DNA of 64,000 bases. Origin: Pedobacter sp. Its GTDB lineage: Bacteria > Bacteroidota > Bacteroidia > Sphingobacteriales > Sphingobacteriaceae. The stretch covers positions 1 through 64,000 of the forward strand of contig JAVHXV010000007.1 of NCBI GenBank assembly GCA_031119475.1, read 5' to 3'. The notes beneath the pieces were generated by a model. The model was not told where the DNA came from. It searched no databases and was given only the letters and a program-made list of their open reading frames with translations. Each line of letters opens with the position of its first letter. The first letter of the stretch is position 1. Positions 7,920 through 15,082 of the stretch are shown in pieces. Both the position numbers and the translations under genes were made by a program.

Positions 7920-8171
7920 ATGAAAACAGATAATCAAAAAAACAGGGAACTCACAGAGAAAGAACAAGAAGAAACCAACGGAGGCAGACTTTTTGGAGGG
8001 GGCGATGACTCCTCTAGCAGCGGAAGTTTGACAGGTGAATTGGGTATCGACAATCTATTGTCTACTTCATCGAGCAGTCAGGATGGCGATGAATCAGAAT
8101 CATCTTCCACTTCCATTGGCAATGGCATCAACTCCGGCCTGGGTGCAGGGGGAAGAAACACGAACTCATAA
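7920..8171 (+). CDS. Small double-glycine leader peptide, Ser/Gly-rich (bacteriocin-like)
   Basis: This 83-residue peptide starts with a charged leader ending RELTEKEQEETNGG (Gly21-Gly22), which fits the LS/ELxxxExxxxxGG leader cut by C39-peptidase ABC exporters. The remaining 61 residues are dominated by Ser, Gly, Asp and Asn with no cysteine, and contain the runs SSSS and GGGDDSSSS. ATG at 7920 is chosen because it gives the leader; an upstream start at 7866 adds 18 residues of a different character. A strong terminator follows immediately. No C39 exporter, modification enzyme or immunity gene is adjacent. A secreted signal or toxin-like peptide is likely, but its role is unknown. Confidence 0.7.
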   Translation: MKTDNQKNRELTEKEQEETNGGRLFGGGDDSSSSGSLTGELGIDNLLSTSSSSQDGDESESSSTSIGNGINSGLGAGGRNTNS

Positions 8172-8207
8172 AAAAAGGCGGTCAATTTAAAGTGGCCGCC
8201 TTTTTTT
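8172..8207 (+). terminator. Terminator of the leader-peptide gene
   Basis: A stem of 13 bp with one wobble (8172-8184 with 8193-8205) starts at the base after the stop codon and ends in seven T. It isolates the peptide gene as a single transcription unit. The A-rich 5' arm makes it usable as a terminator for the opposite strand as well. Confidence 0.85.
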
Positions 8208-8217
8208 GTTACTGCTG

Positions 8218-8829
8218 CTATTGTTTAGGGAAATTTGGATTGGCCTTTACTTCTTCGATCTGCTGCACATGCCTATCGGTGTGTGCAGCAATCAGCAGTA
8301 CAAAATGATAAGAATCAAACGTACCCATTGGCAATACCAAAACGTGGCTGCGCATGTTGTCTTTTGTATTGGTGATGTATGTGATCAGCGCCTTGCGTTT
8401 GGTCGTAAAAGCTTCCAAAGCCTGTTTTAAAGTGGTATAAGGAGAACTTGCCGGTTCGAGCGCAGCAAAGGTCTTTGATTTTTTTGTGCGATCTTTCACT
8501 GCGGCCACCAATTGCTCATCGGTAAAAGGTATACCTGCACGTTTTTCAGGATTTGGAGCTAGCTTTAAAGCTGAATCGGCCATCTTCCACAAGTGTGTTT
8601 CAGCAGCGGCAATGTGCTTTACGCATTCCTCAACGCTCCATTTATCAGGCGAGGCCTTGAACTTCAGCTGTGCTTCGCTCAGCCCTTTTATGGCATTGAA
8701 AACCTCGGCATGGGTTTCGTTCAATAACTTGGTGGCATAGTCGCGCTCTTGTTGGGTGAGCTGTTGGGCATTGGCGGTCAGGGTACCAAAACTTGCTAAA
8801 AGCAATAGGAAATAATAGATTTTTTTCAT
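8218..8829 (-). CDS. DinB-like four-helix protein with signal peptide
   Basis: The 203-residue protein begins with a signal peptide ending TANAQ, and the ATG at 8829 is chosen for this reason. The mature part matches DinB_2: KLLNETHAEVFNAIKGLSE at the first helix, PDKWSVEECVKHIAAAE with a metal-ligand His, and the last helix AHTDRHVQQIEEV with the His pair. DinB-family proteins are usually cytoplasmic metal-dependent thiol transferases or related enzymes. The export signal is the odd feature and suggests a periplasmic variant. It is a single minus-strand gene. Confidence 0.8.
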   Translation of the reverse strand: MKKIYYFLLLLASFGTLTANAQQLTQQERDYATKLLNETHAEVFNAIKGLSEAQLKFKASPDKWSVEECVKHIAAAETHLWKMADSALKLAPNPEKRAGIPFTDEQLVAAVKDRTKKSKTFAALEPASSPYTTLKQALEAFTTKRKALITYITNTKDNMRSHVLVLPMGTFDSYHFVLLIAAHTDRHVQQIEEVKANPNFPKQ

Positions 8830-8922
8830 GGTTCTTGTTTTGTCAGCAAAGATAGCGGATAAGACCATAATCAATGGGTGTGCTCCGGACAAATGACGGG
8901 CTAATTTGGACAGCGATAGATG

Positions 8923-9130
8923 AGCTAAAAGTTGAAAGTTGAAAGTTGAAAGTCAAAAGTCCTGCAGGAGGTCTATGGCATAAACAGTCAAAAGGAAAAG
9001 AACAGGCGGCTTATAACCCACAACCTAAAACTGCCTTGAACCATGAACTTTCAACCTTTCCCAAATTACTCCTGCGGAGCCTACGGTACAACCTTAAACC
9101 TTGAACTTTAAACTTTTAACCTTTAACTTT
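8923..9130. repeat. Word-repeat inverted element (AAAGTTG type)
   Basis: A purine-rich arm at 8923-8967 is made of AAAGTTG-like words and ends in CTGCAGGAG. A pyrimidine-rich arm at about 9030-9130 contains CTCCTGCGGAG and then AACTTT/AACCTT words. The arms are complementary overall and could fold into a long imperfect hairpin. The element fills most of the gap between the DinB-like gene and the next lipoprotein gene and includes that gene's stop codon. Nothing else is visible in this gap. Confidence 0.75.
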
Positions 9131-9132
9131 AA

Positions 9133-9735
9133 CTAAAAACTTGTCAGTCCCACCCTGATCTGTGCATTGGCTTCCCTGTTCCAGGCATAATCATAAACGG
9201 TAATTTCTTCAGTACTTTTGTTAAAGCCTATTTTAACCCAGCCAAAATGGGCTGCTCCATCAACCATCAGCCTAATGGCCATAAATTGTGGCTTGCTCGA
9301 TGCCCAATCGCCGGTATAGGTAACTTTACCTGAAATTGCGGTATGCCTAATGGCCAGCGTGGCAAAGTCGCTGCCCCATAGTCCGTTTTCGCCCAATTGT
9401 TCAGAAGTGATCGAACTGGGCCGCTGCGCAATCAGCTCGCCAGCATTCAGGTAATTGTTATCGTTTGGGGCTTCCATTCTTGCGGAATTTAGACCGATCG
9501 GATTGACCAATACATTCTGGTGGTCGCCGGTATCACTTGCATTCAGTTCGAAGAAGAACTGATAGTCTGGTGTGCCATTGCGATCAATATCTAGAGTGAT
9601 GGTCTTCTTTTCAGCCGCCCTGATGCGCATGTTCACCTGCTCATATACCACATTCGGATTTGGAACCTGTTCTTTTTTACAGGAAATGGCAGTGGATAAC
9701 ATCACTGCAAGGAGGATTAATCTGTGTGTGTTCAT
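9133..9735 (-). CDS. Hypothetical lipoprotein
   Basis: The 200-residue protein has a short lipoprotein signal with lipobox AISC (Cys19), followed by a KKE stretch. ATG at 9735 is chosen for this signal. The mature part is beta-rich, with segments such as TITLDIDRNGTPDYQFFFEL and GWVKIGFNKSTEEITVYDYAWN; the first has the look of the secreted-protein 'DIDNNGxxDY' motif seen in many Bacteroidetes surface proteins. No enzyme family is recognised. Its stop codon lies inside the repeat element on its 3' side. Confidence 0.65.
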   Translation of the reverse strand: MNTHRLILLAVMLSTAISCKKEQVPNPNVVYEQVNMRIRAAEKKTITLDIDRNGTPDYQFFFELNASDTGDHQNVLVNPIGLNSARMEAPNDNNYLNAGELIAQRPSSITSEQLGENGLWGSDFATLAIRHTAISGKVTYTGDWASSKPQFMAIRLMVDGAAHFGWVKIGFNKSTEEITVYDYAWNREANAQIRVGLTSF

Positions 9736-9929
9736 GATATTTAGACGATATTCTTCGTGAATTGTAACAAAAATTTTAAATATCTTGATTGTCCTCAGTT
9801 GCAATGCGGTCGACAAATAATTTTTCCCGCCATAATTGCTATGATCTTAAAAATTTCTCGTTGCGCCCGAAATGACAGGCTAATCTTGATATGTTTATGA
9901 AAGTCCTTTTTACAGGTCTTCTAGGCACC

Positions 9930-9968
9930 TTGTCTTTTTACTTTTTACTTTCTACCTTCTACTTTTCC
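9930..9968. repeat. Single pyrimidine arm of a word repeat
   Basis: This stretch consists of CTTTTTA, CTTTCTA and CTTCTA words. No facing purine arm is visible nearby. At 9853-9881 just upstream lies a TTTCTCG...CGAAATGACA sequence, which resembles a second kind of dispersed palindromic element found again at 45225-45250. Confidence 0.5.
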
Positions 9969-10014
9969 AAATCCCATGCAAAGTCGCTATCTTCATTTCC
10001 ATAATCGATTAAAC

Positions 10015-10569
10015 ATGAAAAGAACATTGCTTACTTTATTTTGCCTAGGCCTATTGACAATAGCCAACGCACAGAAGTTACTTCCAGAAATCAAAAAAGG
10101 TACCGTTTTAACCAGCTCGGGCTACATGAACGGACAAGAATTTCCATTGATCTTTGTGGTCAATAGCCTTGCTGGCCCTGCCAGTATCGGTTGGTCTGTT
10201 GATGGCTATGGAGAGGGTTCTTTTGAAATCAGTGATAAGGCTCTGGAAAGTGCAACTAAGCTTGCCGGCGGAACACAGCCTGCCCAGGGCGTAACCAAAT
10301 TGGCCGACGACCAGACCTTTGGCGTACTTTCCAAGGAGGCCTACAAAACTTTGGCCGACAAGAAAACCTTAAATTATAACGGACTAAAGTTTAAGGTCAA
10401 GGCAGATGATGCCAATCCGATGAAAATTAATGGAAAGGAAGCAGATGTTACCCATGTCGTTACCGAAGATGGCAAATTGCAACTGTGGATCTTAAACCAA
10501 CCAGCTTTTCCTTTTATCGTACAAACTGCCGGTATGCCCATAGATTTTGTGGTAACAGAGATTAAGTAA
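10015..10569 (+). CDS. Hypothetical secreted protein
   Basis: The 184-residue protein has a clear signal peptide ending TIANAQ; ATG at 10015 is chosen for it, and the upstream in-frame ATG at 9976 gives a poor N-terminus. The mature chain contains IKKGTVLTSSGYMNGQEFPL and a C-terminal AFPFIVQTAGMPIDFVVTEI, with alternating hydrophobic residues that suggest beta structure. No known domain is recognised. Its last codons run into the repeat element that follows. Confidence 0.65.
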   Translation: MKRTLLTLFCLGLLTIANAQKLLPEIKKGTVLTSSGYMNGQEFPLIFVVNSLAGPASIGWSVDGYGEGSFEISDKALESATKLAGGTQPAQGVTKLADDQTFGVLSKEAYKTLADKKTLNYNGLKFKVKADDANPMKINGKEADVTHVVTEDGKLQLWILNQPAFPFIVQTAGMPIDFVVTEIK

Positions 10570-10718
10570 GATGTGAGATGTGAGATGTAAGATGGATATT
10601 TCCATTTTACATCTTCTGCCAAAGGCACCCCTTCGGGGCATCTTGCCTCTTCCTTTTACCTCTTCCATCTTACCTCTTCCCTTTTACCTCTCCCATTTTC
10701 TTCTCCCTTTTCCATTTT
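10568..10718. repeat. Word-repeat inverted element (GATGTGA / CTTCCATCTTAC type)
   Basis: A purine arm of GATGTGA and GATGTAAGATGG words begins at the stop codon of the preceding gene. A longer pyrimidine arm of TTACCTCTTCC words follows from about 10600 to 10718, with a palindromic CACCCCTTCGGGG core near 10627. The element ends close to a promoter-like TATTTTTG at 10723-10730, four bases before the cupin start codon. Confidence 0.7.
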
Positions 10719-10734
10719 TTACTATTTTTGCCCT

Positions 10735-11232
10735 ATGGAAACTCAAAAGAAAGCTATATTCGATACTGTTGCACAGCGTTTGCAAATGGAAGGTTTTAAT
10801 GTTGTTAAACGTGATGAAACCCGTCCATGGGGTGGTTTTTTTGTGATAGATGAAGCACAGGCCCAACAATTTGCAGATACTTATTTTGATGGATTGGATA
10901 TCGAAAGCCTTAAAATAGGTGGAAAATTGAGTCCCAAAGTGCTCATCGTTGCTCCGCAAACACGACTTTCATGGCAATATCACCACCGCAGGGCCGAAAT
11001 ATGGCAGGTCATCAGCGGTACTGTCGGGATCAAGACCAGCCAAACAGATGAAGAAGGCGAATTAAAAAAATACCATGCCACTGATCAGATCAAATTGCAG
11101 CAGGGCGAGCGCCATCGCCTCATCGGATTGGAAGATTGGGGCGTAGTGGCCGAAATCTGGCAGCATACCGATGCCAACAACCCATCTGACGAAGATGACA
11201 TTGTTCGTGTACAGGATGATTTTGGAAGGTAG
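10735..11232 (+). CDS. Cupin-domain protein (phosphomannose isomerase type II-like)
   Basis: The 165-residue protein resembles the C-terminal cupin of type II mannose-6-phosphate isomerases. It has the start ETRPWGGFFVIDE, the metal-binding strand YHHRRAEIWQVISG with its His-His...Glu pattern, and the second cupin strand QGERHRLIGLEDWGVVAEIW. The full-length enzymes carry a nucleotidyltransferase domain that is absent here, so this is a stand-alone cupin possibly acting on sugar phosphates. It sits between two repeat elements with no partner gene. Start ATG at 10735 lies only four bases after a TAnnTTTG box. Confidence 0.8.
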   Translation: METQKKAIFDTVAQRLQMEGFNVVKRDETRPWGGFFVIDEAQAQQFADTYFDGLDIESLKIGGKLSPKVLIVAPQTRLSWQYHHRRAEIWQVISGTVGIKTSQTDEEGELKKYHATDQIKLQQGERHRLIGLEDWGVVAEIWQHTDANNPSDEDDIVRVQDDFGR

Positions 11233-11239
11233 GCATTAG

Positions 11240-11340
11240 TTCCTAGTCATTAGTTGATAGTTCATGGTCTAAAGTCCATAGTCTACAGTCTACAGTCTAA
11301 AATCTAAAATCCATAGTCTAAAATCTATAGTCTATTGTAC
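11240..11340. repeat. Word repeats of TAGTCTA type
   Basis: The sequence is built from TAGTCTA, CAGTCTA and AAAATC words with irregular spacing of about 7-16 nt. The repeats are degenerate and partly self-complementary. The rest of the gap to 11413 shows no gene. Confidence 0.65.
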
Positions 11341-11413
11341 GTGTGCGCTCAGCCTTCAACTAAGACCAAACTAAAACCCGCTCGATTTCGTTTATATCAC
11401 TACAATACTTTAC

Positions 11414-12142
11414 ATGATCATCTTATTTTTTTTCTTGGCGCATTGGTTCCTTTCGTTGTTTAGCCAAACTTTTTTTCTGCACAGATACTCTTCGCATAAA
11501 ATGTTCAGGATGGAGCCTTTCTGGGAGAAATTTTTTTACATCATCTTATTGGTCTCGCAGGGATCTTCATTCCTCAACCCACGTGCCTATGCCATCCTGC
11601 ACCGCATGCACCATGCCTATAGCGATACGGAGAAAGACCCTCATTCGCCCCATTTCTTTAAAGATGTATTTGGGATGATGATCGCCACCAAGAATATGTA
11701 CCTCAATTATCTGAAGTATAAGATCGAACCCGAGCCTGCCTTTAGGGGGAATTATCCAGAATGGCCCTTGATCGACCGAATTGGCGATTCGTGGTTTTGG
11801 AGAATTGGATGCGGATTGTGCTACATTGCGTTTTATGTTGCTTTTGCTTCACATTGGTGGATGTACCTACTTTTGCCGATCCACTTTTTAATGGGCCCGC
11901 TGCATGGTGCCATCGTCAATTGGTGCGGACACAAATATGGTTATGCCAACCACGATAATGAAGACCACAGCAAGAATTCACTGCCATGGGATTTTTTGCT
12001 AATGGGCGAACTCTTCCAGAATAACCATCACAAAAAGCCCAATAGCCCTAATTTTGCCACACGTTGGTGGGAATTTGATCCAACCTACCCCATGATGAAA
12101 ATGTTGCATTGGATGAGGATCATCAGGATCAGGAAGATTTAG
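11414..12142 (+). CDS. Acyl-CoA/fatty-acid desaturase
   Basis: The 242-residue membrane protein has the three histidine boxes of the stearoyl-CoA desaturase family: HRYSSH (residues 23-28), HRMHH (63-67) and the late NNHHK box near residue 205. Hydrophobic stretches surround these boxes. It would introduce a double bond into membrane acyl chains using a di-iron centre, with an external electron donor not encoded here. It heads a plus-strand row of lipid-modifying genes to 18494, two of which are cyclopropane-synthase-like and could use the new double bond. Confidence 0.88.
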   Translation: MIILFFFLAHWFLSLFSQTFFLHRYSSHKMFRMEPFWEKFFYIILLVSQGSSFLNPRAYAILHRMHHAYSDTEKDPHSPHFFKDVFGMMIATKNMYLNYLKYKIEPEPAFRGNYPEWPLIDRIGDSWFWRIGCGLCYIAFYVAFASHWWMYLLLPIHFLMGPLHGAIVNWCGHKYGYANHDNEDHSKNSLPWDFLLMGELFQNNHHKKPNSPNFATRWWEFDPTYPMMKMLHWMRIIRIRKI

Positions 12143-12440
12143 GAGTCGGAAGTCGGGAAGCCGGAAGTTGAAGTCCAGAAGTCCAGAGACCGGAAGTCCA
12201 ATGACTTAATCTTAATGATTTTTAATGTTTGAATGGTGTCAGTCTGAGCTTGTCGAAGACCAATGCAGAGTCAGAAAGTCGGGAAGTCGGGAAGTCGGAG
12301 ATTGAGCGCAGAAGTCCAGCATGCCAACTTCGTCAGTTGTTGAATCATTTCCTATTCAGATGATGCCCCAACTTGCGAAGTTTTTGGATCAAGTCCGAAG
12401 TTCAGTATAGAAGTCCAGAAGTCCAGAAGTCCAATGCCTT
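12143..12440. repeat. Long word-repeat region (GGAAGTC / CCAGAAGTC type)
   Basis: Words such as GGAAGTC, GAAGTCCAGAAGTCC and AAGTCGGGAAGTCGG cover 12143-12200, 12265-12320 and 12405-12440. Between them at 12237-12258 is a copy of the TGTCAGTCTGAGC...GTCGAAG element that recurs at 15000. A partly palindromic AACTTCG...CGAAGTT stretch lies at 12327-12382. No open frame of interest is present in this 318-base gap. Confidence 0.7.
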
Positions 12441-12460
12441 AATGATATAATCCCTAATCC

Positions 12461-12796
12461 ATGATCCCTGCTTTAAAAATTATTTTTATACTGCTACTGG
12501 CCTGGATGAGCTACATTGCCATCAGCACCAGTTTAGAAAGTTCGTTATTTGAACAATGGGATTTTCTGGCTGGCATTCCCTGGATGCGGGCTACCTTATG
12601 GGATTTTTACATCAATATCCTAATCATCACCTTGTGGATGTGGTACAAAGAAAAATCACTTTTTTTTAAAATCCTTTGGCTATTTTTATTCGTATGTTTA
12701 GGTAGCATCGCCACCTGCGGTTATGTGCTGGTCAAATTGTTCAGCCTAAAACCAGGTGAAGGTGTGAAAGAACTACTTGGTAAGGTTGCAGGTTAA
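12461..12796 (+). CDS. Small membrane protein, DUF1475-like
   Basis: The 111-residue protein has three hydrophobic helices and the pattern DFLAGIPWMRATLWDFYINI then WMWYKEKSLFFKILW and LGSIATCGYVLVKLF. This matches my memory of the DUF1475 family (PW-ATL-DFY and YKE motifs), found in bacterial lipid clusters and plants. Function unknown. Its location between the desaturase and the DUF1295 protein links it to lipid modification. The final codons (KVAG, stop) are written in the same words as the repeat that follows. Confidence 0.65.
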   Translation: MIPALKIIFILLLAWMSYIAISTSLESSLFEQWDFLAGIPWMRATLWDFYINILIITLWMWYKEKSLFFKILWLFLFVCLGSIATCGYVLVKLFSLKPGEGVKELLGKVAG

Positions 12797-12860
12797 AGTT
12801 TGCAGGTTAAAGGTTGAAAGTTGAAGGATGTGGGTTGTGCCGAAGGCTCCGCAAGAGTTC
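12779..12860. repeat. Word repeat at the end of the DUF1475-like gene (GCAGGTTAAAG type)
   Basis: The words AAGGTTGCAGGTTAAAG, TTTGCAGGTTAAAG and GTTGAAAG begin inside the last codons of the gene and run to about 12830. A GCCGAAGGCTCCGC palindrome follows. Confidence 0.6.
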
Positions 12861-12940
12861 TTTAGGAGCATTCTTTAATAAGTGCTGAAAGCATGTGCTT
12901 CTTACTAAGTTGATCATTTAATTGAGCTTACCCTTAGTCC

Positions 12941-13735
12941 ATGGACAAAATTTTACTCATTACATTCATTTCCTTGCTTGCCTGTTGTGCCATCATGTTT
13001 GGGGTTTGGCTTTGGGCCAAAAAAATCAAAAATGCAGGCGTTGTCGATGTATTCTGGGCATTGAATTTTCCCGTCATCACCCTGATCACCTTTTTCCTTT
13101 CCGAAGGTCTTGAAGTTCGCAGGATCATCATCTGCAGCATCTTTCTATTGGCCGAACTGCGGTTGGGCATCCACCTTTGGCAACGCGTAATAGGCCATTT
13201 AAACGAAGAAGAGGGGCGATACCAGCAGTTGCGAAAGGAGTGGGGCGAGAAGGCCGATCGGAATTTTTTCTTCTTCTTCCAGTTCCAGGCCATTTCCAAT
13301 GTGATATTGGCCATTCCATTTTTTATCATTACTGCCAATCCGGACCCAAACATCCATTGGCTGGAAATAGCTGGGACCGGTATATGGACCATTTCTTTTA
13401 TTGGAGAGATGATGGCCGATCGTCAGTTGGCCGCCTTTAAGAAAGATCCAAAAAATAAAGGGCAGGTATGTGATACTGGTCTCTGGGCATATAGCCGTCA
13501 TCCGAATTATTTTTTTGAATGGCTCTCCTGGATGGGCTATTTCATGTTCGCCCTGGCCTCGCCTTGGGGAATATTGGCATTGATCAGTCCGCTTATTATT
13601 TTATATCTGCTGCTTAAGGTAACGGGTGTTCCGAATAACGAAGAGCAGAATTTAAGGAGCAAACCTGTAGCGTATAAGGAATACCAAAAACGGACGAATG
13701 CTTTTTTTCCCGGGCCGGTTAAAAGTAGAAAGTAA
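12941..13735 (+). CDS. DUF1295 / steroid 5-alpha-reductase-like membrane protein
   Basis: The 264-residue protein has about seven hydrophobic helices and the hallmark C-terminal block of DUF1295 and isoprenylcysteine methyltransferase-like proteins: CDTGLWAYSRHPNYFFEWLSWMGYF, then GVPNNEEQ and the EYQKRTNAFFP end. Members are thought to act as NADPH-dependent reductases on lipid substrates. In this cluster it is a candidate for reducing an unsaturated or cyclopropanated chain, as inference. Its last five residues (VKSRK) are encoded by AAAAGTAGAAAG words of the following repeat. ATG at 12941 follows the weak context CCTTAGTCC. Confidence 0.85.
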   Translation: MDKILLITFISLLACCAIMFGVWLWAKKIKNAGVVDVFWALNFPVITLITFFLSEGLEVRRIIICSIFLLAELRLGIHLWQRVIGHLNEEEGRYQQLRKEWGEKADRNFFFFFQFQAISNVILAIPFFIITANPDPNIHWLEIAGTGIWTISFIGEMMADRQLAAFKKDPKNKGQVCDTGLWAYSRHPNYFFEWLSWMGYFMFALASPWGILALISPLIILYLLLKVTGVPNNEEQNLRSKPVAYKEYQKRTNAFFPGPVKSRK

Positions 13736-13892
13736 AAAGTAAAAAGTATCATGTATCAGGAATCAAGAAGAAAATGCATTAAAATGAGACTACCTACAAC
13801 TTTGAACCTTCAACCTTCAACTTTGAACTTTCGACGTTCGACTTTGAACCTTCAACCTTCAACTTTGAACTTCCAGCCTTAAACCTTCAACC
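13724..13892. repeat. Word-repeat inverted element (AAAAAGT / AACTTTGAACCTTC type)
   Basis: A purine arm (AAAAGTAGAAAGTAAAAAGT words) starts within the last codons of the DUF1295 gene. A longer pyrimidine arm at about 13792-13892 is made of TTCAACTTTGAAC and TTCGACTTTGAACC words. The two arms are partly complementary. Confidence 0.7.
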
Positions 13893-13906
13893 CGAAAACA
13901 ACACTC

Positions 13907-14944
13907 ATGTTTTACGATAAACTCTTAGAATCCAATAAAATCCCAGACCCGATTATCCGTATCGGGATCAGAAAGCTTTTGAAGCAGCGATTGGCTGATG
14001 AAACCCTAGGTGATGAAGCACTACAGCAGGAAAAATTAATGGCATTGGTTCAGGAACTGAAATCATCGCCTATAGCCATCCATACTGCCGATGCAAATGA
14101 ACAGCACTACGAACTGCCTACGGCATTTTTCCAATATTGTTTGGGCAAGCACCTCAAGTATAGCAGTGGCTATTGGAAAGATGGTGTAAGCGATATCGAT
14201 ACCTCCGAAACCGATATGCTGGCACTAACCTGTAAGCGGGCAGAACTGGAAAATGGACAGGAAGTTTTGGAATTGGGCTGTGGCTGGGGCTCGCTTTCCT
14301 TGTACATGTCGGCCAAATTTCCGGAAAGCAATTTTACGGTAGTCTCCAATTCGGCCACGCAGAAAGCATTCATAGACACCACTGCACAGGAAAGGGGTAT
14401 TAAAAACCTCAAAGTGGTAACAGCAGATATGAATACTTTTGAGATTGCCGGTCAGTTTGATCGGGTCGTTTCGGTCGAAATGTTCGAACACATGCGGAAC
14501 TATCAACTGCTCCTGGCCAAAGTGGCTTCCTTTCTGAAACCGGATGGGAAGCTGTTCGTGCATATTTTTACCCATCGCGCCCTTGCCTATAAATTTGAGG
14601 TAAAGGATGAGAGCGATTGGATGAGCAAATATTTTTTCACGGGTGGCATCATGCCGTCTAACCATCTTTTCTTTTATTTTAACGACGACCTCAAGATTGC
14701 CAAGCATTGGGTGGTAAATGGACAGCATTATGGAAAAACAGCTGCCGCGTGGCTAGCCAACATGGACCGACATCGCCCAGAGATCATGCCCATTTTAGCA
14801 GCAACCTATGGCGAAAAAGAGGCCCTGAAATGGTGGGTCTACTGGCGCCTGTTCTACATGGCCTGCGAAGAGCTGTTCAATTACCATAAAGGGAACGAAT
14901 GGATGGTGTGCCATTATCTTTTTGAAAAAATAAAACTTCGCTAA
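13907..14944 (+). CDS. Cyclopropane-fatty-acid-synthase-like methyltransferase (short form)
   Basis: The 345-residue protein is a class I SAM-dependent methyltransferase of the CFA/coclaurine-N-methyltransferase branch. Motif I VLELGCGWG lies at residues 120-128, preceded by EQHYELPTAFF and KYSSGYW, and the acidic SVEMFEHMRNY motif lies downstream. The N-terminal lipid-binding region of classical Cfa is reduced to about 60 residues. It probably methylates an unsaturated acyl chain, but the branch also contains N-methyltransferases. A second, full-length Cfa-like gene lies 2.3 kb downstream, so the two may act on different substrates or positions. Confidence 0.82.
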   Translation: MFYDKLLESNKIPDPIIRIGIRKLLKQRLADETLGDEALQQEKLMALVQELKSSPIAIHTADANEQHYELPTAFFQYCLGKHLKYSSGYWKDGVSDIDTSETDMLALTCKRAELENGQEVLELGCGWGSLSLYMSAKFPESNFTVVSNSATQKAFIDTTAQERGIKNLKVVTADMNTFEIAGQFDRVVSVEMFEHMRNYQLLLAKVASFLKPDGKLFVHIFTHRALAYKFEVKDESDWMSKYFFTGGIMPSNHLFFYFNDDLKIAKHWVVNGQHYGKTAAAWLANMDRHRPEIMPILAATYGEKEALKWWVYWRLFYMACEELFNYHKGNEWMVCHYLFEKIKLR

Positions 14945-14949
14945 GTACC

Positions 14950-15021
14950 CTTCGACAAGCTCAGGGTGACAACATTTCGTCTGTGCATTATTCGGACGCT
15001 GTCAGTCTGAGCCTGTCGAAG
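14950..15021. repeat. Inverted CTTCGACA-GCTCAG elements (REP-like)
   Basis: A 22-nt sequence at 14950-14971 is repeated as an inverted copy at 15000-15021 with three mismatches. The cores are CTTCGACAAGCTCAG and CTGAGCCTGTCGAAG. A further copy in the second orientation lies at 12237-12258. This is a dispersed palindromic intergenic element, distinct from the AAAGTTG-type word repeats. Confidence 0.7.
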
Positions 15022-15082
15022 ACCAATAATAAACCATGACCACGCTTAAGTATATGCCACATCTTCCATCTAACTATATGCT

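Noticed and set aside
11240..11340. CRISPR-like array of TAGTCTA units
   Set aside because: Units are 7-16 nt and degenerate, spacers are not of constant length, and no cas gene is in the window.
12320..12400. Possible gene remnant between repeat words
   Set aside because: No frame gives a recognisable protein segment; the AACTTCG...CGAAGTT symmetry suggests another palindromic element instead.
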